Source: Ruminococcaceae bacterium UBA2854 (lineage in GTDB: Bacteria > Bacillota > Clostridia > Oscillospirales > Acutalibacteraceae). From it: DNA of 15,192 nt. The notes beneath the pieces are model-generated. The model searched no databases, was not told the origin of the DNA, and saw only the letters and a program-made list of their open reading frames with translations. Position numbers and translations under genes: made by a program. Of the stretch, positions 1 to 8,500 are shown in pieces. Position 1 is the stretch's first letter, and every line of letters begins with the position of its first letter. The stretch is from the NCBI GenBank assembly GCA_002350765.1, contig DEFK01000022.1, positions 1 to 15,192 on the forward strand, written 5' to 3'.

Positions 1-132
1 CCGTATACAATGGTAAAAGACCATAGAACGGGCTTCGAGACGGGTAATGTCGAAAAGGTTATGGACGGCGATTTAGACGGCTTTATCAACGCCTACCTTA
101 AAGCGCTGAGCACTGGAACCTTAGAGAGTTAA
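1..132 (+). CDS. prfB: Peptide chain release factor 2, C-terminal end (partial)
   Basis: Only the last 43 codons and the stop TAA are present; the gene starts outside the window. The reading MVKDHRTGFETGN followed by a DGDLDGFINAYLKA-type tail is the highly conserved C-terminus of bacterial RF2, which terminates translation at UGA and UAA on the ribosome. The GGQ domain and the usual programmed frameshift site near the RF2 start would lie upstream and cannot be checked. RF1 lacks this exact tail, so RF2 is preferred. The gene is followed by a hairpin terminator and faces the minus-strand FliB-like gene. Recognition is from the conserved tail alone. Confidence 0.9.
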   Translation, partial: PYTMVKDHRTGFETGNVEKVMDGDLDGFINAYLKALSTGTLES

Positions 133-158
133 GAGTTAAGAGGTAAAAGTTAAGAGTT
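124..158 (+). repeat. Short tandem GAGTTAAG-like repeats after prfB
   Basis: Directly overlapping and following the prfB stop there are about four imperfect copies of a 7-8 base word (GAGTTAAG, GAGTTAAG, AAGTTAAG and similar). Nothing indicates a protein or RNA role. It may be a slippage-generated microsatellite. Confidence 0.5.
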
Positions 159-170
159 ATAAAAAAATAA

Positions 171-210
171 AACGTCAGTATTATGGAAATTTTCCGTTAA
201 TACTGACGTT
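171..210. terminator. Bidirectional intrinsic terminator between prfB and the FliB-like gene
   Basis: A 13-bp perfect inverted repeat, AACGTCAGTATTA at 171-183 and its complement at 198-210, can extend through the loop (GGAAA/TTTCC). The upstream side is A-rich and the downstream side is GTTTT. It lies between two convergent genes, so it can serve both. Confidence 0.85.
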
Positions 211-235
211 GTTTTACTCTATAGGAAATTACGAC

Positions 236-1126
236 TTAAAAGAACAGCTCTAAGGTTTCGCTGTTATCGCAGGAGTGCTCGACCTCTTTCGAGTAGTTCT
301 GAATAATCCTTATTATATCGGGATTTTCTTCGCTTTTTGCGATCGAAGCCGTTATAACATACGCGAAATAGATTTTTTTAACCGCGCCGAGTGTGTCCAT
401 ATCGTCTATCGCGTTTAAGAAATAACGGTAGAGATAGTATACCGCCATTCTTGTATATATCTCGTCAAAGTCGTCGCTTTGCGGAAAAGCGGAGGCGTTT
501 TTTATAACCTCGGAATATTCGGGGTTAATAAAATCCATCCGCTCGTGAATCGCGAAAACCGTGTCTTTATCAGGAATATCGCCGCCGAAATACTTAAAAA
601 GCTTTTTAAGCCTTTCTTTAAAGCCGAGATTCTTTTCGGTTATAATTTCGTACGCTCGTTGCCTTTTTGAAAGAAGCTTTTCCATATCCTCGCTGTTATA
701 TTCAACATTGTCTATGCTATAATTCTTTTCAGGAATTATAAAATCCTCGCCGAGAATAAGTCTCGCCGCTTCGGGACAGGCTAGGGATAAGGTGTACTCC
801 GTAAATGAAGTGTAGTCCATAGTGATCCGCGGGAACTTTCCGCAGGTCTCGCAGAGATGTTCTTCGCCGAGGTTTATGTAAATATCGCACAGCTCGTCTT
901 TATTCCAGAACGGACAGTTCTTACCCTCGCGCGCGAAAATACGGTCGCCGTCCTCGTCCGTGAAAGTAACCTCTCTTAATTTATCGCCGAAACTTCCGCT
1001 TACCGAATTGTAAAAGCTTTCGCTTTTTTTATCGACTACGATATCCCAGCCCTGACAGCAGCTGTCGGGGCAGAGGTTGGCGATACATTTAAATTTTTTA
1101 TAATAATTGGGATAAAACTTCTCCAT
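236..1126 (-). CDS. FliB-like cysteine-rich protein (putative lysine N-methylase family)
   Basis: A 296-residue cytosolic protein (no signal peptide or membrane segment seen). The N-terminus carries a cysteine cluster C14-x4-C19-x3-C23-C24 in a CPDSCCQGWD context, followed by C71, C80, C92, C95 in an LCETCGKFPR motif, and C117 in LACPEAARLIL. This pattern is typical of the family annotated as FliB, flagellin lysine-N-methylase, thought to bind an Fe-S cluster. The Salmonella enzyme is longer, about 400 residues, and no flagellar gene is visible here, so the substrate is unknown and the flagellin name should not be taken literally. It is the second gene of a unit with the TSCPD gene, 17 bases downstream of that stop. 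No strong Shine-Dalgarno sequence is visible before its ATG, so translation may be coupled. Family assignment is fairly sure; function is inferred. Confidence 0.75.
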   Translation of the reverse strand: MEKFYPNYYKKFKCIANLCPDSCCQGWDIVVDKKSESFYNSVSGSFGDKLREVTFTDEDGDRIFAREGKNCPFWNKDELCDIYINLGEEHLCETCGKFPRITMDYTSFTEYTLSLACPEAARLILGEDFIIPEKNYSIDNVEYNSEDMEKLLSKRQRAYEIITEKNLGFKERLKKLFKYFGGDIPDKDTVFAIHERMDFINPEYSEVIKNASAFPQSDDFDEIYTRMAVYYLYRYFLNAIDDMDTLGAVKKIYFAYVITASIAKSEENPDIIRIIQNYSKEVEHSCDNSETLELFF

Positions 1127-1143
1127 ATTATTCTAATTTAGAA

Positions 1144-1395
1144 TTATTCTCTTTCCAAGGCTTCTTCTAAAGCGATCGCGAGCTGGTCGGGACAGGATGT
1201 ACCTCTGCCGTTGCAGTCGATACCCTTTAGTTTTTTAACGGCTTCCTCGGCGTTCATACCCTTTACAAGCGTCGCTACGCCTGTTGTATTGCCGTTACAG
1301 CCGCCCGTAAAACGGCAGTCCTTAATGATTCCGTCCTCGATATCAATATCAATTTTTCTCGAACAAACTCCGTAGGGAGTGTAGCTGTATTTCAT
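1144..1395 (-). CDS. TSCPD domain-containing small protein (TIGR03905-like)
   Basis: An 83-residue protein, whole length one domain: MKYSYTPYGVCSR at the start, a GGCNGN motif in the middle and the signature TSCPDQLA near the end. This is the TSCPD family, related to the C-terminal zinc-binding part of some ribonucleotide reductases and common as a stand-alone protein in Clostridia. Four cysteines (in YGVCS, KDCRF, GGCNG and TSCPD) plus one in DCNG are candidates for metal binding; the molecular role is not known. A GTG nine bases upstream (ending at 1404) could add three residues, but that GTG lies inside the Shine-Dalgarno-like AAAGGGTGAT, which is placed 5-6 bases before the ATG at 1395, so the ATG is chosen. 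First gene of a two-gene unit with the FliB-like gene, under the promoter at 1426-1454. Confidence 0.88.
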   Translation of the reverse strand: MKYSYTPYGVCSRKIDIDIEDGIIKDCRFTGGCNGNTTGVATLVKGMNAEEAVKKLKGIDCNGRGTSCPDQLAIALEEALERE

Positions 1396-1425
1396 ATGTA
1401 TCACCCTTTTTTAAGATTTGATATT

Positions 1426-1454
1426 ATTATATGACCGCCGCAATTAATAGTCAA
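1426..1454 (-). promoter_or_regulatory. Sigma-A promoter for the TSCPD/FliB-like unit
   Basis: On the minus strand: -35 TTGACT (1449-1454), 17-base spacer, -10 TATAAT (1426-1431). The -10 is perfect and the -35 matches five of six. It lies about 30 bases upstream of the ATG at 1395. Confidence 0.9.
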
Positions 1455-1495
1455 GAAAATATTTTTGAAATTTTGTGGCGAATACGAAAGATTTA

Positions 1496-1504
1496 TGTTA
1501 TACT
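1496..1504 (+). promoter_or_regulatory. Extended -10 promoter for the DnaD-like/helicase-loader pair
   Basis: TGTTATACT is an extended -10 (TGn plus TATACT at 1499-1504). No good -35 lies at 17 bases; TTGTGG upstream is at a poor spacing. The start codon at 1536 is preceded by AAGGA at 1524-1528, seven bases before the ATG. Confidence 0.65.
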
Positions 1505-1535
1505 AAGTTATATTTAGATAGTTAAGGATGTTTTT

Positions 1536-2486
1536 ATGTCTGTAAAAATCAATTTAGGAAAATGGGGTTCGGTGTTCGCGGTACCGTCGTGTATAGTTGA
1601 CGAGCATCTTAAAATCGCTTCACCATCCCAGGTAAAGGTAATTCTTTTTTTACTTAGAAATTCCGAAAAATCTTATACATATAAAGAAATCGGCGACGCG
1701 TTATTTATCCACGAGTCCGACGTTAAGGACTGTATAGCGTTCTGGATCGAGCGCGAGGTGCTTTGTGAATATGACGGCGAGCTTAAAGCGGGTAAGGCGG
1801 CTGAGAAAGCCGAAAAATCCGAAACAGCTCCTAAACCCGTCGAGAAAAAAACCGTTATTTCGAGACCTTTAAAGCCCGATATGATTACCGCCGCGGGAAT
1901 TATTAACGACGACGCTAACTTGCAGGCGCTCTTAGCCGAGGTCGAAGCTTCTCTCGCTAAACCGCTCTCCAGCGGCGGAACGTCGGTTATAGTTATGCTC
2001 TACACAACCTGCGGGCTTCCCGCCGAGGTAATCGTTATGCTCGTTAATTACTGCGTAAGTATCGGCAAAACCGATATGCGTACGATAGAACGTATCGGCG
2101 TAAAATGGGCTGACGAGGGTATAGACTGTATAGAAGCCGCCGACCAAAAAATAGCCGATACAAAACGCTCGAATGAAAACTGGACGCGTATTAAATATGT
2201 GTTCGGAATAAATAACGCGGGTTCTCCTACTGCAAAGCAGCTCGAGTTTGCCGACAGATGGATAGGGCAGTGGAGGTTCTCGGAAGAAATGCTCCGCATA
2301 GCCTACGAAACCAATGTTGATAATACGGGCAAAATGTCGCTGCCGTATATCAACAAGATTCTTAAACGCTGGCATGACGCGGGAATAGCGAATCCCGAGG
2401 ATATAGAAAAGCTCGATAAAAAGCCCGTTAAAAAATCTTCGTCCGATTCATCCTACGATTTGGACGAGCTTATGAAAATAAAGTAG
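1536..2486 (+). CDS. DnaD-domain replication-initiation protein
   Basis: A 316-residue cytosolic protein. Residues 1-80 look like a winged-helix DNA-binding domain (SPSQVKVILFLLRN, then YTYKEIGDALFIHESDVKDCIAFW). Residues 85-115 are a charged Lys/Glu/Pro linker. Two helical DnaD/DnaB-II C-terminal-type domains follow, about 125-210 (ending in a YCVSIGKTDMRTIERIGVKW helix) and 213-295 (ending YINKILKRWHDAGI). The tail is Ser-rich with an acidic DLDELMKIK end. In Firmicutes, DnaD and DnaB of this superfamily remodel origin DNA and help load the replicative helicase. The gene directly downstream encodes a helicase-loader-like ATPase only eight bases away, supporting that role. AAGGA at 1524-1528 supports the ATG. 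Whether it is the true DnaD or DnaB orthologue cannot be told here, so no symbol is given. Confidence 0.88.
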   Translation: MSVKINLGKWGSVFAVPSCIVDEHLKIASPSQVKVILFLLRNSEKSYTYKEIGDALFIHESDVKDCIAFWIEREVLCEYDGELKAGKAAEKAEKSETAPKPVEKKTVISRPLKPDMITAAGIINDDANLQALLAEVEASLAKPLSSGGTSVIVMLYTTCGLPAEVIVMLVNYCVSIGKTDMRTIERIGVKWADEGIDCIEAADQKIADTKRSNENWTRIKYVFGINNAGSPTAKQLEFADRWIGQWRFSEEMLRIAYETNVDNTGKMSLPYINKILKRWHDAGIANPEDIEKLDKKPVKKSSSDSSYDLDELMKIK

Positions 2487-2494
2487 AGGTTAGT

Positions 2495-3484
2495 ATGGGA
2501 TACAGCGCAGAAGTAAGAAAAAAGTCAATAGATATAATTAAAGAGAGAAAGCTTACCGCCGAAAGACAGGCTGATTACAGGAAAGAGAAGATTTTCTCCG
2601 AAATCCCCGAGGCTGAGCAGTACGAGCGTGATATAGCTTCCTGCGCCATTAAAGCGGGACGAGCCGTATTCAGGGGCGGAGATGTAAAAGCCGAGCTCGA
2701 AAAGCTAAAGAACGAGAGCTTAAAGCTCCAGGCTGAGTTGGAAACCCTGCTAAAAAGCAAGGGCTATACTCCTAAGGATTTAGAGCCCTTTTATACCTGC
2801 GAAAAATGCTCGGACACGGGCTATATCGAGAAAGATAACCGCACCGTGATGTGCGCCTGTCTTAAAAAGGTTATGGTGGAAACCGCCTGCGCGGAGCTGA
2901 ATAAAAACTCACCGCTAAGCCTTTGCAGGTTCGAGGACTTTTCGCTCGACTATTATTCTAAGGAGAAATCTCCCGAATATCCGCGCTCGTCTTACGAGCA
3001 GATGTGTAATATTTTAGAGTATTGCAAGCGTTACGCTACGAGCTTTACGCCTAAATCCGAAAGCGTTTTTATGAACGGAAAGACGGGGCTTGGTAAAACC
3101 CACCTCAGCCTCGCTATAGCGAACGAGGTTATACAGAGAGGCTTCGGCGTTATTTACGTATCGGCGCCGACGGTTATCTCGAAGCTCGAAAAGGAGCAGT
3201 TCTCCCGAAATAAGGAGGATAATAATACCGAACAGACCTTAACCGAATGTGACCTTCTTATAGTGGACGACCTCGGAACGGAGTTTACAACCCAGTTTTC
3301 TTCTAAGGCGCTATACAACCTCTTTAACTCGCGCCTTTTACTCGGAAAGCCGATTATTATTAATACTAACTTAAACCTTAAAGAGCTCGAGGATACATAT
3401 ACCCAGCGCTTCGTGTCGAGAATTATCGGCGAAGCCCACCGCCTCGACTTCTTCGGCAGGGATGTAAGACTTTTAAAAAGCTAA
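2495..3484 (+). CDS. DnaI/DnaC-like helicase loader ATPase
   Basis: A 329-residue AAA+ ATPase. The N-terminal third is helical and charged, then comes a zinc-ribbon-like cluster C102-x2-C105 and C120-x-C122, as in many clostridial DnaC-like loaders. The ATPase core has Walker A GKTGLGKT at 195-202, Walker B LLIVDD at 254-259, a sensor-1-like INTN at 289-292 and an arginine-finger candidate in RFVSRI (305-310). The family delivers the replicative helicase to the origin. An IstB-type transposition helper is the main alternative, but the zinc cluster, the DnaD-like neighbour and the absence of a transposase favour replication. Shine-Dalgarno AGAGG overlaps the preceding stop and lies five bases before the ATG, so the pair is translationally linked. 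Confidence 0.9.
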   Translation: MGYSAEVRKKSIDIIKERKLTAERQADYRKEKIFSEIPEAEQYERDIASCAIKAGRAVFRGGDVKAELEKLKNESLKLQAELETLLKSKGYTPKDLEPFYTCEKCSDTGYIEKDNRTVMCACLKKVMVETACAELNKNSPLSLCRFEDFSLDYYSKEKSPEYPRSSYEQMCNILEYCKRYATSFTPKSESVFMNGKTGLGKTHLSLAIANEVIQRGFGVIYVSAPTVISKLEKEQFSRNKEDNNTEQTLTECDLLIVDDLGTEFTTQFSSKALYNLFNSRLLLGKPIIINTNLNLKELEDTYTQRFVSRIIGEAHRLDFFGRDVRLLKS

Positions 3485-3513
3485 GTGATAAGCGGTAAGA
3501 TAAAAAGAAAAAA

Positions 3514-3559
3514 GCACTCTTAAGTAAATCACAAAAATGATTTTTTAAGAGTGCCTTTT
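3514..3559 (+). terminator. Intrinsic terminator after the helicase-loader gene
   Basis: Ten-base stem GCACTCTTAA (3514-3523) with its complement at 3545-3554, followed by CTTTT. A run of A precedes it, so it could also act on the opposite strand. Confidence 0.8.
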
Positions 3560-3560
3560 A

Positions 3561-3726
3561 ATTAATTTTGACTACAATGAATATGATAACGTGATTTTTA
3601 GCAACGGTAGTAATAGCAATCAAACAGTTGATATAAGTATTAATTCTGAAAAAAAGCATTTGGTATAGATTAACTGGTGATAAGATTGGAAACAAATGGT
3701 TAACTGCTGATGTACATTCGTATTAG
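3561..3726 (+). pseudogene. Remnant of a CBM26-like starch-binding module, frameshifted
   Basis: No start codon. One frame reads FDYNEYDNVIFSNGSNSN, QTVDISINSEK up to a run of seven A at 3649-3655; reading then continues one base out of frame as WYRLTGDKIGNKWLTADV and HSY, with a stop at 3724-3726. The first part closely resembles KYDRIIFNNGSEQTVDITV inside the CBM26-like domain of the 1186-aa protein in this window, and the second part fills the position of its YYLTTKDGNKWEAAVW segment. The piece is truncated at its 5' side right after the terminator, so it is a C-terminal scrap of a lost secreted protein. The homopolymer shift may be a real mutation or a sequencing error, but the missing 5' end makes it dead either way. 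Seen directly by translation; homology is by eye. Confidence 0.65.
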
Positions 3727-3825
3727 TCTATTAGTGTTTTTTTAAAATTTTAAAAAATTTGTCACAAAAGTACTGTAATTAAGGTTATATTATATAGAGA
3801 ACATTATTGTTAGGAGGAGTTTTGA

Positions 3826-5517
3826 ATGAAAAAAGTAATAAGTATTTTTTTAGCGGCGTTAATGCTGTGTTCATTGTTTGTAATAACCGCGGGCGCGGAA
3901 ATATACGATGAAGATTTTACGCCCGGTGTAGTGGTTGCCGGCATAGAATTTGACGCACCGTCAATAGAGACACTGCTTAAGGATTTCGAGATTGAGGAAG
4001 CAACTGAAACAGGAGCGTCTTGTGTACATAATACATATCTTGTGAAATTTAAAGAAAAAACAAAGGAAATTGTTTTAAGAGCTATAGAAGTACTTGAAAA
4101 AAGCTCCTATGTGCTCTATGCCGCTCCTGAGTATATATATCAGGAAGAAGGTTCAACCGAACCTGTTACTTCAGAGCCTGTTAATGAAAAGCCTTCTGAT
4201 TCGGCGGAGAATGAAAAGATTTCGGCTGAGACCGCTAAAATGATTGCCGAAAACAGCGAAAGCTTACTTCCGGTATATATCTTCTTACAGGTTGATTTTA
4301 ACAAGTCAGAAGTTGAACAATACGTACTTGATAACGTTGAGGGAGCTAAAACAGACGCTGATATCTTTTTAAAATACTATCGCGCGGAAGTTAAAAATAT
4401 AATCAGCCCGCAGGTTCAGAAATTTGTTGACGATAATAAAGATTATCTGGAAAATATAAGCTTTCAAAGTGACAGCACCGGTTTAGTAATAGCGGATGTT
4501 TACGCTTATAATATCGAGAAAATTGCTCAGTACGATAAAGTTACTCAAATAAGTTATTATGATGATAGTATAAAACCTGTCCCTGATAGCAGATGGTTAT
4601 ACGAGGATAAATTTCTTGAGCAGTATAATATTGATAAAGAAAAACTTACCCCCTTCGAGTATTCATATTCCGAATTGTACTACCATACAAATGACAAAGA
4701 AGAAATTGACTGGGTGCTTGTTGACGCGTTTTACGGTGAACAGTGCGACGCGGAAACATATGTAATAATCGGAGATGTATATGGACGAGAAATTTTTTCC
4801 GGTTGTATCTACTATCCCTTTGAGACAAGATACGGTGTTTATGACGTAAAAGAAGGTAAGTTCTACGACATAAAGGATTATCAGAACGTCTTCGGAAGGA
4901 TGTACGAGTTGATTCAAGTTTTAGAGGAACTTAATATCGGGGGAAGAGTAAATATTGAACCGCCTGAGCCGACCGCAACTAATCCTGAAGTTACCGAGCC
5001 GAACACTGCGGCGCCGATTATTACAGAACCTATAAATACTGATCCCATAGTAACCGAACCTGTTACACTTCCGATTTCAACTGATTCTGTAGTAACTACT
5101 CCCGATGCAACTCAGCCTGTTGTAGCCGAGCCTGTAGCAACAAATCCTGTTGTAACTGAACCTTCTCAGCCCGCTTCGTCTAAACCTGGTGTCTCTTCCA
5201 AAAAAGGCAACCCGATTAAAGTTAGTACGAAAACAAAGTCAATTAAGGCTAAAAATCTTAAAAAGAAAAAGCAAGTTGCTAAGCCTTTAACCATAAAAAA
5301 AGCTAAAGGGAAAGTGACCGTTACAAAGATAAAAAACGGTACAAACGCTAAGATTTATAATAGAATAACTGTTAATAATAAAACAGGCGCTATTACATTT
5401 AATAAAGGAAAGTATGCTAAGAAAACTTATAAGATTAAGTTGAGAATAACAGCAGCGGGTAACGCTGACTACAACGCTAAGACGGTAACAAAAGTAGTTA
5501 AAATCAAAGTTAAATGA
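3826..5517 (+). CDS. Secreted protein with inhibitor-I9-like domains, PT linker and Lys-rich C-terminal domain
   Basis: A 563-residue exported protein. Residues 1-24 are a signal peptide (MKK start, hydrophobic core, cleavage likely after AGA). Residues 25-105 resemble a subtilisin-propeptide/inhibitor-I9 fold: PGVVVAGIEF, then YLVKFKEKTKEIVLRAIEVL and VLYAAPEYIY. Residues 135-247 look like a second such fold (VYIFLQVDF, a YRAE helix, FVDDNKDYLENISF, VTQISYYDDS). Residues 255-375 form an unrecognised domain with many aromatics. Residues 376-455 are a Pro/Thr/Glu linker. Residues 461-563 are a Lys-rich beta domain shared with the two other secreted proteins here. No protease catalytic domain is present. 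AGGAGG at 3812-3817 fits the ATG. A possible promoter (TTGTCA 3759, TATATT 3786) has a poor 21-base spacing. Function unknown; a surface-associated binding or inhibitor role is inference. Confidence 0.8.
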   Translation: MKKVISIFLAALMLCSLFVITAGAEIYDEDFTPGVVVAGIEFDAPSIETLLKDFEIEEATETGASCVHNTYLVKFKEKTKEIVLRAIEVLEKSSYVLYAAPEYIYQEEGSTEPVTSEPVNEKPSDSAENEKISAETAKMIAENSESLLPVYIFLQVDFNKSEVEQYVLDNVEGAKTDADIFLKYYRAEVKNIISPQVQKFVDDNKDYLENISFQSDSTGLVIADVYAYNIEKIAQYDKVTQISYYDDSIKPVPDSRWLYEDKFLEQYNIDKEKLTPFEYSYSELYYHTNDKEEIDWVLVDAFYGEQCDAETYVIIGDVYGREIFSGCIYYPFETRYGVYDVKEGKFYDIKDYQNVFGRMYELIQVLEELNIGGRVNIEPPEPTATNPEVTEPNTAAPIITEPINTDPIVTEPVTLPISTDSVVTTPDATQPVVAEPVATNPVVTEPSQPASSKPGVSSKKGNPIKVSTKTKSIKAKNLKKKKQVAKPLTIKKAKGKVTVTKIKNGTNAKIYNRITVNNKTGAITFNKGKYAKKTYKIKLRITAAGNADYNAKTVTKVVKIKVK

Positions 5518-5520
5518 TAA

Positions 5521-5557
5521 ACAAAAATGAGCAACTCATCGAGCTGCTCATTTTTTT
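5521..5557. terminator. Bidirectional terminator between convergent secreted-protein genes
   Basis: ATGAGCA (5527-5533) pairs with TGCTCAT (5545-5551), with an inner CTC/GAG pairing. AAAAA precedes and TTTTTTT follows, so it can terminate the plus gene ending at 5517 and the minus gene ending at 5556. Confidence 0.85.
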
Positions 5558-8500
5558 ATGTGATTTTTATTTTTAAAACCTTAGTTACTTTTTTAGCCTT
5601 ATAGTCTTTGTTACCCTTAGCGGTGACGCTTACTTTCAGCTTATAAGTACCCTTTTTGATTTTCAGCTTTTTAATGCTGATAACTCCCTTGGAGTTGATT
5701 TTAGCTTTCTTAAACAGTTTTTTGTACGAGCCTTTCTTAATAAGCTTATAAGTTAACTTGCCCTTGTAGTTTTTAACCTTTAGGGGCTTTATTTTCTGAG
5801 CTTTCTTAATAAGCTTATTCGCTTTAATAGTCTTTTTCTTAGCGCTGACCTTAATCGGGTTAGCTTTTTTATTTATTACAGCTGATGTTGTGACTTCTGT
5901 GGGAGCGATAGTTGTCGGCTGTTCGGTAATAAGCTGAGTTTCGGTTGCGGGTTCTTGTGAGGTAGGCTCGATAGTTGTTTCGGGCTCGTCCTTATATACC
6001 TCGCCGTCGGATTTAATGATATTACCCTCGGCAATATCGGGAGATACGCTTATCTGGCTTATCCATTTTTCAAAATCGTAAACCTGGAAGTATAAGACGG
6101 TGATCTCTATATCCGCGGGAATTTCCGCCGTATAAACTCTCGCGCCGTTTACGAATATATCCGAAGCGTGGAAATCGTAAAGCTCAAATTCACCCTTGTT
6201 ATCCTGAACGGTGAGCTTGTAGCTGTAGCCCGCTACAGCCTGTTGTGTGCTCGGCAGGTAGTAGAATACCTTTGTAGCTGTAAAGGGGGAGGAGGTGACT
6301 TCGGGTTCATCCGTAGTCGGCTGAATATCTTGTGTCGTTTCCTCGATAGCTTGTGCGGTAGTTTCTTCTGTGGCTTCTGTCGGAGATGTTGCTTCGGCTG
6401 TAGTTTCCTCTACGGGAGCGGTTGTATTCTCGACAGGCTCGGTTGTACTCTGTTCGGTAGCCGTTGTTGACGGGGGAGCGGTTGTGAATTCTTCTTCCGT
6501 AGGAGGACGGGTTGTGTTTTCGGGTTTTATCGAGCCGTCCGATTTAACAACCATATTGTTGTAATAGCTAAGCGTTACGCTGCTGAATTCTATCTGTGAT
6601 ACCCATGTGTCGTCGTCGTATACCTGGTAAAGAATCTTTCTTACTCTGTCGTATTGTTTAGGAACGGATACGCTGTAAATATATATTCCGTTTAATCTGA
6701 TAAGTGTGCGCGTGAAGGTATATTCGTGCCAGTTTTGCGGATTTACGCCGTATAAATCGTTGTAACTGAATTTATAAGTAAATCCCGCCGCTTCCTGATC
6801 GATTGACGGCTGATAATAGAAGGTGTACATTTCGGGTTTTGTAGTAGGAGCCTCGGTTGTCGGAGCTTCTGTGGTAGGGGGAGCTGTAGTGGTAGGCGCC
6901 TGTGTTGTGGGAGGTACTGTCGTAGGAGGCGCGGATGTCGGAGGCGCGGTCGTAGGAGGCGCGGTTGTAGGTGGCGCGGTTGTAGGTGGCGCGGATGTAG
7001 GTGGCGCGGTTGTCGGCGGCGCGGTTGTAGGAGGCGCGGTTGTAGGAGGCGCGGATGTAGGAGGCGCTGTTGTGGGAGGCGCTGTTGTAGGAGGCGCAGT
7101 TGTAGGAGGCGCAGTTGTAGGTGGCACTGTTGTGGGAGGCGCGGTCGTAGGAGGCGCTGTTGTGGGCGGTACTGTAGTCGGCGGTGCTGTTGTGGGTGGT
7201 ACAGTAGTCGGTGGCGCTGTAGTGGGTGGTACTGTAGTTGGCGGCGCTGTAGTAGGCGGTACTGTAGTCGGAGGCGCTGTTGTAGGCGGTACAGTAGTCG
7301 GCGGTGCTGTAGTAGGCGGTACTGTAGTCGGAGGCGCTGTAGTAGGCGGTACTGTAGTTGGCGGCGCTGTTGTGGGCGGTACGGTTGTAGGAGCTTCGGT
7401 CGGACTAACTGTACCTGTAGTGCCATCGTACTTAACTACCTTTTCGTTATAATCGCTTAACTTAACGTTGCTGAACTTAATCTGCGATACCCATTTGCTG
7501 CCGTTATATACCTGATATTGCAATTCGTTAACACTATCGTGGTGTTTCGAGAAAGATATACTGTAGAGATGAACTCCGCCGATTACGATATCGGTCTTTT
7601 CGAAAGTGTACTGATGCCAGTATTCGGGAGCTGTACCGTTTACATCATTGTAGTTCAGCTTATATGTATATCCCGAATTTTCCTGAGCGGATGAGGGAAG
7701 GTAGTAGAAGGTGTATTTCTCGCTCTGGGGAGCGGTTGTTGAGTTCTGTCCGTCAATCCATACAGCGGCTTCCCATTTATTACCATCCTTGGTTGTAAGA
7801 TAATAACCGCTGGCGTTCGGGTTTACGGTAATGTCAACGGTCTGTTCACTGCCGTTGTTAAATATAATTCTGTCGTATTTTGTATCTATTTCAAGTTCGT
7901 ATAAATCTTCGTTGTAAGAGTTTTGTTTACCTGTTTTTATCATCGCCGTACCTGGCCAGCCTGACATAGCGCTTCCGCCGTTAGTCCAGGCGTAAAGGTT
8001 TACGGCGCTCCATTTCTGGTTATTGGCGAATGTGATAACTCTCTTGCTGGGAGCGGTAGTTGTCGGAACGGCTGTAGTCGGTGGAGCTGTAGTCTGTCGA
8101 GCCGTTGTAGGCGGAGCGGTAGTTATCCGCGCTGTTGTAGGCGGTGTAGTTGTAGGCGGAGCGGTAGTTATCCGTGCTGTGGTAGGCGGTGTAGTAGTGG
8201 GAGGAGCGGTAGTTATCCGCGCCGTGGTAGGCGGTGTAGTTGTAGGCGGTGTAGTTGTAGGCGGAGCGGTAGTAATCCGCGCCGTGGTAGGCGGTGTAGT
8301 TGTAGGCGGAGCGGTAGTTGTCCGCGCCGTGGTAGGCGGTGTTGTAGTTGGCGGCGCTGTAGTAGGAGGAGCTGTAGTCGGCGGCGCCGTTGTAACAGGT
8401 TCGGTCGCGGGAGGATCGGTAGTAACAGGCGCGGTCGTCGGCGGTGTCGTAGTCGGAGGAGCGGTTGTCGGCGGGAGTGTTGTAGGAGCTTCCGTAGTAG

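Noticed and set aside
1932..2375. Minus-strand open frame of 147 residues opposite the DnaD-like gene
   Set aside because: Shadow of a well-supported plus-strand gene, with no recognisable domain.
6743..7426. Minus-strand Arg/Gln/Leu-rich frame inside the linker
   Set aside because: Out-of-frame reading of the same minisatellite as the 1186-aa gene.
6823..7452. Plus-strand open frame coding for a GGAVVGG repeat peptide (also 8023-8613)
   Set aside because: It is the antisense of the PT linker minisatellites; the open frame is forced by the PPTT codons, and no ribosome binding site or domain is present.
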